Below are positions 43,280 through 51,100 of a DNA stretch of 64,000 bases, one piece after another. The position numbers and the translations under genes were made by a program. How positions within the stretch are numbered: position 1 is the first letter of the stretch; every line of letters starts with the position of its first letter. This stretch comes from CAZPMT01 sp964587655 (lineage in GTDB: Bacteria; Hydrogenedentota; Hydrogenedentia; Hydrogenedentales; SLHB01). The stretch is from assembly GCA_964587655.1 (NCBI GenBank), contig CAZPMT010000016.1, forward strand, positions 1 through 64,000, given 5' to 3'. The notes beneath the pieces were generated by a model. That model worked only from the letters and a program-made list of their open reading frames with translations. It was not told the origin of the DNA and did no database searches.

Positions 43280-44869
43280 ATGAGTAAGAACGGCAAAATC
43301 TATCTGATCTCTAATGGCGACTATCGCGACTCGGCGGGCGTGGTGTGCTGGCCGAAACAGGAGGAGACCCTTAAGGGCGTCAAGGCGGCTTTCGCGAAAC
43401 TCGGCGTCACGGCGGAGGTGATGAACAAGTATGACCCGAAACGCAAGCATGGGTTCGTCACCAAGCAGTGCGAAGGGGCGGCGCTCCTCTCGAAGATCGA
43501 TCCCAAGGCCCCGGTCGTCGTTGTTATGAGCTGCTGGGCGTACGCGCACAACGTGTGCGGACCGCTGCAAACCCACAAAGGCCCGATCCTCATCATCGCC
43601 AACTTCGACGGTACCTGGCCGGGGCTCGTCGCGCTGCTGAACCATAGCGGCACCCTCGAACGGCTCAATGTGAAACATTCGCGCCTCTGGAGCGAGAGTT
43701 TCGCGAAGGACGACGGTTTCATGAAGAAGCTGGCCCAATGGTGCAAGACCGGAACCGTCACGCACGACACCTCGCACGTGGTCGACGCCGCTAAACTCCG
43801 GCTCACGCCGGCAGCAGTGAAGTTCGGCGAGAAGCTCGCCGCGGACATCCTGCACGAGAAGCGGATTATGGGGCAGCTCGATCCCGGATGCATGGGCATG
43901 CTGAACGCCTTGATCAACCCGGCCAAGCTCGGCGCGATCGGCATGCCGGTCGAGTATATGAACCAGTCCGATCTCCTCGCGGAGATGAGCCTCGTCAGCG
44001 ATCAGGAAGCGCAAGAGCACTTGAATTGGCTCATCAAGAAGGGCACGTGGTTCGACTGGGGCACGGACCAGTATGTCGACCTGGTGTATGGGCAGGTCAA
44101 GTCGCAGATGAAGATGTACTCGGCGGCCGCGCGCTTGTATCAGCGATTCGGCCTGAGCTCCATGGGCATTCCGTACCAAATCGGACTCGTGCGATGCTGT
44201 CCGGCCTCAGACCTCGTCGAAGGCATGCTCAATAATGCCGACAGGCCCGACGTCGTCGATCTCACCACGAATAAAGTGATCGCGAAAGGCCAGTCCATCC
44301 CGCATTTCAACGAAGGCGACATGGGTTCTGGCATCCCGCAGGTGCTCATGCACGACATCTACAAACGCAAGGGCATGGCGACGGAAACGACGCTCCACGA
44401 CGTCCGCTGGGGCCGCGAATACAACGGCAAATATCTGTGGGTGTTTCTCATCAGCGGCGGCGCGCCCCCGGCCCACTTCGGCGGATGGAAACACACAAAG
44501 GTCTATCGCCAGCCTCCGATGTACTTCCCGCTCGGCGGCGGCACCTGCTCCGGCGTGTCCAAGCCCGGCGTGATAACCTGGGCGCGCTTCTATGAAAGCT
44601 TCGGCGAGATAGGCATGGACTGCGGCGTCGGCGAGGTCATGGACGTGGACAAGGCGGATCTCCAAGATCGTCTCGATAAGACGACGCCCGTCTGGCCCAT
44701 CGCCAACGTTAACATCCCCGGCTACGGCCGCGACCAACTAATGGCCACCCACAAGTCCAACCACATCACCATCGGCTACGGTGACATTCTGCAGGAACTC
44801 ATCGCCACCTGCCTGCACTTGGGAATCCCCACGCGCGTCGCGGGAGACGTCAAGGACGCGTTGAAGTAG
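43280..44869 (+). CDS. L-fucose/L-arabinose isomerase-like protein
   Basis: A 529-residue cytoplasmic protein starting after AAGGGAAG. It has the fold pattern of the fucose/arabinose isomerase family: an N-terminal Rossmann-like part (GPILIIANFDGTWPGLVALL) and a C-terminal part with WARFYESFGEIGMDCGVGEV. QIGLVRCCPASDLVEGML lies between. The order of elements resembles proteins annotated as fucose-isomerase-like in Planctomycete-type genomes. Metal-ligand residues cannot be assigned by eye. It probably acts on a deoxy- or pentose sugar from polysaccharide breakdown. Confidence 0.7.
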   Translation: MSKNGKIYLISNGDYRDSAGVVCWPKQEETLKGVKAAFAKLGVTAEVMNKYDPKRKHGFVTKQCEGAALLSKIDPKAPVVVVMSCWAYAHNVCGPLQTHKGPILIIANFDGTWPGLVALLNHSGTLERLNVKHSRLWSESFAKDDGFMKKLAQWCKTGTVTHDTSHVVDAAKLRLTPAAVKFGEKLAADILHEKRIMGQLDPGCMGMLNALINPAKLGAIGMPVEYMNQSDLLAEMSLVSDQEAQEHLNWLIKKGTWFDWGTDQYVDLVYGQVKSQMKMYSAAARLYQRFGLSSMGIPYQIGLVRCCPASDLVEGMLNNADRPDVVDLTTNKVIAKGQSIPHFNEGDMGSGIPQVLMHDIYKRKGMATETTLHDVRWGREYNGKYLWVFLISGGAPPAHFGGWKHTKVYRQPPMYFPLGGGTCSGVSKPGVITWARFYESFGEIGMDCGVGEVMDVDKADLQDRLDKTTPVWPIANVNIPGYGRDQLMATHKSNHITIGYGDILQELIATCLHLGIPTRVAGDVKDALK

Positions 44870-44880
44870 CTGGCAACCAT

Positions 44881-45186
44881 TCACCAGCCGGAGTCTTCGG
44901 GAAAGACGTTGCGATAGAACACGCGCGTGCGCGGTTCGGCCATCATCGGCTCGGCGACTTTGAACCATGCGTTGAAATGGGCCGTCTCCTTGTGCTTCGG
45001 TACGTCCGCTTCGGATCGGTAGACTTCGACAAGTTTGAACCGCGTCGGATCTTCGAGTTCTTGAATGACGTCGAAGCGCGCCACGCCGGGTTCCTTTACG
45101 CTGCCGCGGGCGTTGGCGAGGGTGGCCTCGATGAAGGCGTCGACGCACTCCGGCTTGACGCGAATGCTGACGTGCATGATGTACAT
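44881..45186 (-). CDS. Antibiotic-biosynthesis-monooxygenase-type dimeric alpha-beta barrel protein
   Basis: A 101-residue protein starting after GGAGGAAGAG. The pattern MHVSIRVKPECVDAFIEATL, ARFDVIQELEDPTRFKLVEV, then HKETAHFNAWFKVAEPMM is that of the ABM/LsrG-like family of small ferredoxin-like dimers. Family members act as cofactor-free monooxygenases or isomerases. It may accompany the queC gene 19 bases upstream only by chance. Substrate unknown. Confidence 0.85.
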   Translation of the reverse strand: MYIMHVSIRVKPECVDAFIEATLANARGSVKEPGVARFDVIQELEDPTRFKLVEVYRSEADVPKHKETAHFNAWFKVAEPMMAEPRTRVFYRNVFPEDSGW

Positions 45187-45205
45187 CTCTCTTCCTCCTC
45201 CGGTG

Positions 45206-45904
45206 CTAACCGGTTCCGCCATAGGGCAACGGGTCAACGGCGCCCGCCTGTCGAAACGCATTCAGGCGCTCGACGCATGTCGGGCAGGCGCCGCACGCTT
45301 TTTCTCCGCCTCGATAACAACTCCAGGTCAAGGCAAGATCCACGCCCAGGGCAAGCCCCAAGCGCACGATTTCGGACTTCTTCATGCGCACAAACGGCGC
45401 GTGAACCGTCACGGGATCGCGCCGGTTCAACGCCAACACGTGGTTGATTCGGTCGAGAAACGCCTCCGTGCAGTCCCAATAGCCGTACTCGTCCTGCGCC
45501 TGGGCGCCGTAGTACAGATCGACGACGCCGTGCGCTTCCGCATAGGCCGCGGCCATCGAAAGAAGCATCATGTTGCGATTGGGCACATAGGTCGGCGGCT
45601 GCGACAGGTCGTCTTTCCCGAGTGCGGTCAGATCGGGAACGGGCGCCCCGCCCTCGAGCAGCGCGGACCCTTCCTTGAGAAGACCGCCCACGAACGAGAT
45701 ATCGATAACTAGGTGCGTCGCCGCGCCCGACCGTTCCACCTGCGTCCGGGCACAATCCAACTCCTTCGAATGCCGCTGTCCATAGTTGAAACTCAGTACA
45801 TGAACAAGGCCACGGCGCAGATTGCGCACGACGTGATGCAGGAGTACGCTCGAGTCAAGTCCCCCGCTCACCAGTACGACGGCGGGACCGTTTTCCTGAG
45901 GCAT
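45206..45904 (-). CDS. queC: 7-cyano-7-deazaguanine synthase
   Basis: A 232-residue enzyme of queuosine synthesis that turns carboxy-deazaguanine into preQ0 with ATP and ammonia. The P-loop is VVLVSGGLDSSVLLH, followed by SFNYGQRHSKEL and PNRNMMLLSMAAAYAE. The zinc site is CYRGGEKACGACPTCVERL with four Cys. The start at MPQENGPAVV has AAGGAG about 11 bases upstream. The other que genes are not in the window. Confidence 0.95.
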   Translation of the reverse strand: MPQENGPAVVLVSGGLDSSVLLHHVVRNLRRGLVHVLSFNYGQRHSKELDCARTQVERSGAATHLVIDISFVGGLLKEGSALLEGGAPVPDLTALGKDDLSQPPTYVPNRNMMLLSMAAAYAEAHGVVDLYYGAQAQDEYGYWDCTEAFLDRINHVLALNRRDPVTVHAPFVRMKKSEIVRLGLALGVDLALTWSCYRGGEKACGACPTCVERLNAFRQAGAVDPLPYGGTG

Positions 45905-46331
45905 ACGGCGGTCAGCTCCTTGGTTGTCAATGCGGCGCGGGGCGGCGTTCTTGACGGATTGCACGACTCACAAGGACCTCTGTTTCGTCTCGCGAATCAG
46001 ACGGCCCAAGTGCTCACGGATCGCGCCCAGCACCATTGGAATGAGGTCCGAAAACCCGCACACAACCGTGATCATAGCGGTCTCGGCCGGCACATGCAAT
46101 CCTGAAGTCCTCTTGAGCCTGCTCTTTCTCGGTGACGGGCGCCTGCGGGAAGCCGCGGGCAAACGTGCGTCGGTCGCGGAGTTGACAAAACGTAGCCTTC
46201 TGGATACACTTAAGACGTGATAGAGGTTTGCAAGACCGATACGTTTGCCAAGTGGCTCGACTGTTTGTCCGACCTCCAGGCGTGGGCTCGTGTTATGGCC
46301 CCGCTTACCATGTGTATTATGTACTGCTAGT

Positions 46332-46567
46332 CTAGTGAGTCACCGTGTTGGCAACTTATAGTAAAGATAGCGGCCATGTTATTTTCCCCCTTTGAAGGGG
46401 GTTAGGGGGATGTTCTTGCGCGCTTGCCGATAGCTTGTGCAGGCAATCCAACATCCCCCTAACCCCCTTCAAAGGGGGAAAATGACCCACGGCCTATACT
46501 TGTAGTTCTCAAATGCTCCAGAGCCAACGCCTCGTTAAGATCATGCAATTATAACGCAGTACACTAG
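46332..46567. mobile_element. 236-bp non-coding insertion in the toxin gene
   Basis: The insertion starts CTAGTG and ends CACTAG, giving short terminal inverted repeats, with a CTAG of the target on the left. It contains no reading frame of note. Nested inside is the 103-bp TTCCCCCTTTGAAGGGGG element at 46381-46483. Exact ends could differ by a few bases because CTAG repeats at the junctions. Confidence 0.6.
46381..46483. repeat. TTCCCCCTTTGAAGGGGG inverted-repeat element, copy 2
   Basis: Perfect 34-base arms (46381-46414 and 46450-46483) around a 35-base loop, closely matching the element at 42324-42431 in arm sequence and overall size, with an unrelated loop. Confidence 0.85.
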
Positions 46568-46669
46568 GACGTGAGTTGATAATCCTCTTGGCCGGCGGCG
46601 ACAAGGATAGCCAGCCCAAGGATATCAAGACAGCTTTACGTCTTGCACAGAATCTATAGGAGGGCCATT

Positions 46670-46972
46670 ATGGCCAAGACCGTTACAACTCGCTTCGATG
46701 TCGCCGAACACCTGCGCACTCCCGAAGAAATGGCTGCCTATTTGGAAGCCTGCATGGAAGAGGCCCACGGCGATGCAGCATTTGTAGCCAGGGCCTTGGG
46801 CAATATTGCCCGCGCCAAGGGCATGAGCCAGGTTGCGTGCGATGCCGGCCTTTCGCGAGAAAGTCTTTACAAGGCGCTCTCCGGAGAACGCAACCCCAGC
46901 TTCGACACGATCCTCAAGGTCATCGGCGCACTCGGCCTAAGATTACACGCCGAAACAGCCCTAAAGGGCTGA
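46670..46972 (+). CDS. HigA-like antitoxin (addiction-module antidote), now without a toxin
   Basis: A 100-residue DNA-binding protein preceded by a strong AGGAGG. DVAEHLRTPEEMAAYLEACM is the N-terminal segment of the addiction-module antidote family. ALGNIARAKGMSQVACDAGL then SRESLYKALSGERNPSFDTI form a Cro/C1-type helix-turn-helix. It should neutralise the HigB-like toxin and repress the pair, but the toxin gene directly upstream is broken. The frame is fully intact, implying recent toxin loss or a retained regulatory role. Confidence 0.9.
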   Translation: MAKTVTTRFDVAEHLRTPEEMAAYLEACMEEAHGDAAFVARALGNIARAKGMSQVACDAGLSRESLYKALSGERNPSFDTILKVIGALGLRLHAETALKG

Positions 46973-47204
46973 CTCAACAAGTAGGATGTCTTCTTGCAGG
47001 TTCGGGTATTCGCGTTGGCTTTTTCGCCCCGCCTGGGCGGATTCGATGACGAGTTGCTTCGCGTCTTTCTCGCGGACAAGGGGCGCCAACCCACCCAATT
47101 GACTGGCGTCGCCGCGTCGCCTACAATACCTCGCACGGAAAGCCACATGTCCCAGCACCGCAAGACCGCCGCACTATTGCGACGATACCGCAAGAGGAAA
47201 CCGG
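46973..47204. other. Intergenic stretch, no gene recognised
   Basis: Between the antitoxin and the sugar-kinase-like gene I find no frame with a plausible ribosome site or family match. The promoter of the kinase should lie here. Confidence 0.35.
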
Positions 47205-48311
47205 ATGAAAGCCGCTTTGATCGCTTCTAAGTTCGACGTCGCGGGCCGTCTCGTCACCGTCGAGAACACGGGCGAAGGCAACGTCAACGACACCTTCCTT
47301 ACCGTGTTTCGCACGACGTTTTCCGAGGAGCGGTTCATCCTCCAGCGGATCAATAAGCGCGTGTTTCCACGGCCCGAATACATCATGGAGAACATGCGGG
47401 TGGTCACGGAACACGTCCACCGGCGCCTCGAGGAGGAGGCCGCATCGAGCGACAGGATCTGGCAACTCCCCCGGATCATCCCGGCCAAGGATGGAAAGGA
47501 TTTCGTCATCGACGGCGGCGGGGACTACTGGCGCGCCATATCGCTAATCGCCTCGGCGCATTCGTACAGCCAGGTCCAGAGCATCGAGCACGCCCACGAG
47601 GCCGGCTTCGTACTCGGACAGTTCCAGCGCGTCATCAGCGACATACCCGTCGAGAAGCTCCATGACACGCTCGAGGGTTTTCACGTCACCCCCGGATACA
47701 TGGCCAAACTCGATACCGCCCTCGCGACGCCCGACGGCCAGGCCCGCCTGAAGAGCTCGCTCGAGGCCGAGCGGTGCCATCACTTCATCGAGCAGCGCCG
47801 GGGCTGGTGTTCCATCCTCGAGGACGCCCGAGCCCGCGGCGAACTGATCCTCCGCCCGACCCACGGCGATCCCAAGATCACCAATATCATGATTGACGAC
47901 GCCACCGGCAAAGGCACGTGCATCGTCGACCTCGACACCGTGAAACCGGGATTGATCCACTACGACTTTGGCGATTGCATGCGGTCCTCGTGCAATCCCG
48001 CGGGCGAGGAAGTCCTCGACCTCAGCCGCGTGTTCTTCGACACGGACCTCTTCGACGCCATCGTGCGCGGTTACATGGCCCAGGCACGCAGCTTCCTCAC
48101 CGACGCCGACCGCCACTACCTCTACGACTCGATCCGGCTAATCGCATTCGAGCTCGGACTCCGCTTCTTCGCCGACTTCGTCGCCGGGGACGTGTATTTT
48201 AAAACCCGCTACGACGGACAGAACCTCAATCGCGCCCGCGTCCAGCTCAAACTCGCCGAGAGCATCGAGACCCGCGAGAAGATCATCCGCAAGACCCTTG
48301 AGAACTTTTAG
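47205..48311 (+). CDS. Aminoglycoside-phosphotransferase-fold sugar kinase (N-acetylhexosamine kinase-like)
   Basis: A 368-residue kinase starting after AGAGGAAACC. It has the APH fold: TGEGNVNDTFLTV in the nucleotide loop, LRPTHGDPKITNIMIDD as the catalytic loop (HGD...N), and IVDLDTVKPGLIHYDFGD supplying the metal-binding Asp. In place of the antibiotic-kinase signature the pattern is closest to N-acetylhexosamine 1-kinases that phosphorylate GlcNAc or GalNAc freed from glycans. That fits the sulfatase and hydrolases in the window. Substrate assignment is an inference. Confidence 0.82.
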   Translation: MKAALIASKFDVAGRLVTVENTGEGNVNDTFLTVFRTTFSEERFILQRINKRVFPRPEYIMENMRVVTEHVHRRLEEEAASSDRIWQLPRIIPAKDGKDFVIDGGGDYWRAISLIASAHSYSQVQSIEHAHEAGFVLGQFQRVISDIPVEKLHDTLEGFHVTPGYMAKLDTALATPDGQARLKSSLEAERCHHFIEQRRGWCSILEDARARGELILRPTHGDPKITNIMIDDATGKGTCIVDLDTVKPGLIHYDFGDCMRSSCNPAGEEVLDLSRVFFDTDLFDAIVRGYMAQARSFLTDADRHYLYDSIRLIAFELGLRFFADFVAGDVYFKTRYDGQNLNRARVQLKLAESIETREKIIRKTLENF

Positions 48312-48365
48312 CCCCATCTCAACAACCATGGGGCTTGTTTGACCCGAGCAAGAGAGGATTCGAAC

Positions 48366-49310
48366 ATGGATCGACGCGATTTCCTGAGGAAATCAGTGGC
48401 CGTTTCGGTTGGAACGGCAGCCGCCGTGAGTATTGAGGAACGGATCCTCCTCGCCCATGCCGAACAGCCGGGCGCGAAACCGTCCGCTGCCGGCGCGCCG
48501 AAACCGTTCCCAAGAGGGAAGATCGGCGACGTCGAGATAAGCCGGATGATCTGCGGCGGCAACCTGATCAGCGGTTACGCCCACAGCCGCGACCTGATCT
48601 ACATGTCTTCCGTTCTGAAGCACTATTTCACCGACGAGAAGGTCTTCGAAACCTTCCGTCTTTGCGAAGCCAACGGCATCAACACGGCCATGCTGAAACT
48701 CGACGACGACACAATTCGCATCGTCAAGGCCTACTGGCACGAGCAGGGCGGCAACATACAGTGGATCGCACAGATCACGAATTCGGACGACTTGCTCGGC
48801 GAAGTCGGACGCGCCCTCGACAACGGCGCCGTCGGCGTCTTTACGACGGGCCAGATGGGCGATGTTCTCGTCCAAACGGGGCGTGTGGACCTGCTCGCGA
48901 AGACCGTCGAGACCATCAAGGCGCAGGGCGCCATCGCCGGCGTGAGCTGCCACAACATACAGGCCATCCTCGAGTGCGAGAAGGCCGGCGTCGGGACTGA
49001 CTTCTACATGAAGACCTTCCACCATCTCGACTACTGGTCCGCCGGTCCCAAGGAACGCAACGACAGCGTTTTCGAGGAGACCCCCGAGAATACAATCGAG
49101 GTCATGAAGACGCTCGATAAGCCGTGGGTGGCTTTCAAGGTCCTCGCGGCCGGCGCGATTCCGCCTCGGAACGGCTTCGAGTTCGCAGTCAAGAACGGCG
49201 CCGATTTCATGTGCGTCGGCATGTTCGATTTCCAAGTCGAGGAAGATGCCGCCATCGCAAAGGACATCATCGAGAAGCACAAAGATCGTCCCCGCCCCTG
49301 GCACGCATAG
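48366..49310 (+). CDS. Tat-exported aldo/keto-reductase-like protein
   Basis: A 314-residue protein starting after AGAGAGG. The signal MDRRDFLRKSVAVSVGTAAA is a twin-arginine signal. The mature part begins with an AKR-like strand (RGKIGDVEISRMICGGNLIS) and continues as a TIM-barrel-like alternation (FETFRLCEANGINTAMLKLD, VAFKVLAAGAIPPRNGF). The usual catalytic Tyr/Lys/His tetrad of AKRs is not clearly present, so it may be a non-reductase relative. Exported proteins of this type are frequent in Planctomycete-like genomes and of unknown function. Confidence 0.7.
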   Translation: MDRRDFLRKSVAVSVGTAAAVSIEERILLAHAEQPGAKPSAAGAPKPFPRGKIGDVEISRMICGGNLISGYAHSRDLIYMSSVLKHYFTDEKVFETFRLCEANGINTAMLKLDDDTIRIVKAYWHEQGGNIQWIAQITNSDDLLGEVGRALDNGAVGVFTTGQMGDVLVQTGRVDLLAKTVETIKAQGAIAGVSCHNIQAILECEKAGVGTDFYMKTFHHLDYWSAGPKERNDSVFEETPENTIEVMKTLDKPWVAFKVLAAGAIPPRNGFEFAVKNGADFMCVGMFDFQVEEDAAIAKDIIEKHKDRPRPWHA

Positions 49311-49456
49311 GGTACCAATCAATCCCGATGAACTATGACCTTCTCTCGATACTGTTTTCCCGGTCTTTCCTCGTAAGCCATTGCCCGTAAATATGTACGG
49401 TTGTTGCGTTGGCGGCCAGTAATGTCGGATTATCGGAAAGGACAGCGTTTTCCCGC

Positions 49457-49485
49457 TTGACATCCTGCTTCTCGGATGTTATAAT
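49457..49485 (+). promoter_or_regulatory. Perfect consensus sigma-70 promoter of the sulfur operon
   Basis: TTGACA (49457-49462), a 17-base spacer and TATAAT (49480-49485) match the housekeeping consensus at every position. It points into the metY-like gene, leaving a leader of about 88 bases. A promoter this strong usually needs a repressor, and a candidate operator lies immediately downstream. Confidence 0.85.
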
Positions 49486-49493
49486 CATTACAA

Positions 49494-49515
49494 AACATAT
49501 CATGTTGATTATGTT
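49494..49515. promoter_or_regulatory. Candidate operator overlapping the transcription start
   Basis: AACATATCA-TGT-TGATTATGTT is an imperfect inverted repeat (AACATA...TATGTT outside, ATCA...TGAT inside). It begins nine bases after the -10 box, so a bound repressor would cover the start site. No regulator gene is adjacent. A small ACCCC...GGGGT hairpin follows in the leader. Confidence 0.45.
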
Positions 49516-49579
49516 TGCGACCCCTTGTTTCCACGGGGTAACACTGCCACGGCTGGTAATTGATCTCCCAGGAGAGTGA

Positions 49580-50875
49580 ATGCCAATGAGACCACGAACA
49601 CGAGCCATCCATGGCGCGTACACCAGGGACCCGGTTACCGGGGCCTCGGTGGCGCCGATCTACCAATCCACGGCCTTCGCTTATGCCACGGCTGATGACC
49701 TTGCGGACGTTTTCGCGGGCCGCGCGGCGGGCGACGTTTACTCGCGGATCTCGAACCCTACGACGAGTATTCTCGAGCGCCGTCTCACCGACCTCGAAAG
49801 CGGCCTGCGCGGACCAGCCCTGGGTTGCGTCGCCACGTCGAGCGGCATGGCTGCAATCACCGCTGGTCTGGTCGGCTTGTTGCGCGCCGGCGATCATATC
49901 CTGTCGGCGGACGGCATTTTCGGCGGCACCGTTTCGCTGTTCACCAACATCCTGGGCCGGTTCGGCGTCACCACATCATTCGCTCAGGCAAGCAACACCG
50001 CGTCGTTCGCGGAATCGATTCGCGACAACACGAAGCTCATTTTCGTGGAAACCATCGGCAACCCGCGTATGGACGTGCCTGACCTGCCGTTGCTGGCCGA
50101 TCTGGCGCACAAACACAACGTGCCGCTTGTGGTCGACAGCACGCTGACGCCGCCGCCCATCGTTCAGACCGGGCGCTTCGGCGCGGACATTGTCATCCAT
50201 TCCACGTCCAAATTCATCAATGGCCACGGGACGGCGGTCGGGGGAGCGCTGATCGACACGGGGAATTACGACTGGAGCAGCGGTGTCTTTCCTGACATCA
50301 AGCAGCTTTCGCGGCGCGCGGGACAGTTGGCGTTCCTTGCGCACCTTCGACGGATGGTCTACCGCGATCTGGGAGGATGCCCGGCCCCGATGAACTCATT
50401 CCTGATGTTGCAGGGACTGGAGACACTCGAGCCTCGGATGGGACTCCACTGCGAAAACGCGCTACGATTGGCGGAGTATCTGGATATACACCCGAAGGTC
50501 GCGTGGGTCAACTATCCCGGGCTTCCGCGTTCGAGCCACTACGAGCGGGTGAAACGCCTGTTCGGCGGCCTCGCAGGCGGCGTGCTTACGTTTGGACTCG
50601 GCGACAAGGCGCGCGCAATGGCATTCGCCTCGGCGCTGAAGCTCGCCCGGAATATGACCAACCTCGGCGACGCTAAGACGCTCGTACTGCACCCGGCCTC
50701 GACCATCTTTCTAGAATATGCGCCTGATGAGAGACAACGCATGGGGGTCCCGGAGGACATGCTTCGCGTGTCGGTCGGTATCGAGGACTTCGAAGACATC
50801 AAGGCGGATTTTGACCAGGCCATCGAGGCCGCATCGGTCGCCGCATCGGATAAATGCGCATTGACGACCGCATAG
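49580..50875 (+). CDS. MetY-like O-acyl(phospho)homoserine sulfhydrylase
   Basis: A 431-residue PLP enzyme of the Cys/Met metabolism family, starting after GGAGAGTG. Motifs: YSRISNPTTSILERRLTDLE, SSGMAAITAGLVGLLRAGD, FVETIGNPRMDVPDLP, and HSTSKFINGHGTAVGGALID with the Schiff-base Lys. Members replace the acyl group of O-acetyl- or O-succinylhomoserine by sulfide to give homocysteine. The next genes encode a sulfur carrier, its activating enzyme and a JAMM protease, so the sulfur is probably delivered as a protein thiocarboxylate. Other PLP enzymes of this fold (gamma-synthase, lyase) cannot be excluded by eye. Confidence 0.85.
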   Translation: MPMRPRTRAIHGAYTRDPVTGASVAPIYQSTAFAYATADDLADVFAGRAAGDVYSRISNPTTSILERRLTDLESGLRGPALGCVATSSGMAAITAGLVGLLRAGDHILSADGIFGGTVSLFTNILGRFGVTTSFAQASNTASFAESIRDNTKLIFVETIGNPRMDVPDLPLLADLAHKHNVPLVVDSTLTPPPIVQTGRFGADIVIHSTSKFINGHGTAVGGALIDTGNYDWSSGVFPDIKQLSRRAGQLAFLAHLRRMVYRDLGGCPAPMNSFLMLQGLETLEPRMGLHCENALRLAEYLDIHPKVAWVNYPGLPRSSHYERVKRLFGGLAGGVLTFGLGDKARAMAFASALKLARNMTNLGDAKTLVLHPASTIFLEYAPDERQRMGVPEDMLRVSVGIEDFEDIKADFDQAIEAASVAASDKCALTTA

Positions 50876-50887
50876 AAAGGAGACATC

Positions 50888-51100
50888 ATGCAACTTACCG
50901 TAAACGGGAAATCAGTCGAGGCGGCCGCAACCACCGTGACCAAATTGCTCGTCGAACTCGACGTAAAGAACCCGGATCAAGTGGCCGTCGAGTTGAACGG
51001 CGAGATTGTGGACCGCGCGGCTTATGACGACACCCGCGTCAACGAAGGCGACAAACTCGAGTTCCTGTATTTCATGGGAGGCGGCCGTGGAACTCAGTGA
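50888..51100 (+). CDS. ThiS/HcyS-like sulfur carrier protein with masked C-terminus
   Basis: A 70-residue ubiquitin-like protein starting after AAAGGAGACATC, 12 bases past the sulfhydrylase stop. MQLTVNGKSVEA, the central TKLLVELDVKNPDQVAVELN and LEFLYFMGGG follow the ThiS pattern. Carriers of this kind work through a terminal Gly-Gly, but here GGG is followed by RGTQ before the stop. Related pathways (QbsE, HcyS) have short tails that a JAMM protease removes, and one is encoded two genes on. The stop lies inside the E1-like gene (14-base overlap). Confidence 0.85.
   Translation: MQLTVNGKSVEAAATTVTKLLVELDVKNPDQVAVELNGEIVDRAAYDDTRVNEGDKLEFLYFMGGGRGTQ

Larger units (their letters stand above)
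46217..46659 (+). pseudogene. HigB/RelE-type toxin gene, deleted and interrupted by an insertion
   Basis: Three pieces of one Gp49/HigB-like killer protein lie in order. From the GTG at 46217 the frame reads VIEVCKTDTFAKWLDCLSDL up to AWARV. About 34 family residues are then missing and the frame shifts to YGPAYHVYYVLL (to 46330). After about 236 bases of inserted repeat DNA the toxin resumes, LGRELIILLAGGDKDSQPKD, and ends with a stop at 46659. The insertion is bordered by CTAG on both sides. The toxin is dead, while its antitoxin gene begins 10 bases later and is intact. Confidence 0.8.

Noticed and set aside
49486..49579. Leader of the metY-like gene considered as a SAM or other sulfur riboswitch
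   Set aside because: It is short and I cannot fit the SAM-II or SAM-I core; only a small hairpin and an operator-like repeat are visible.
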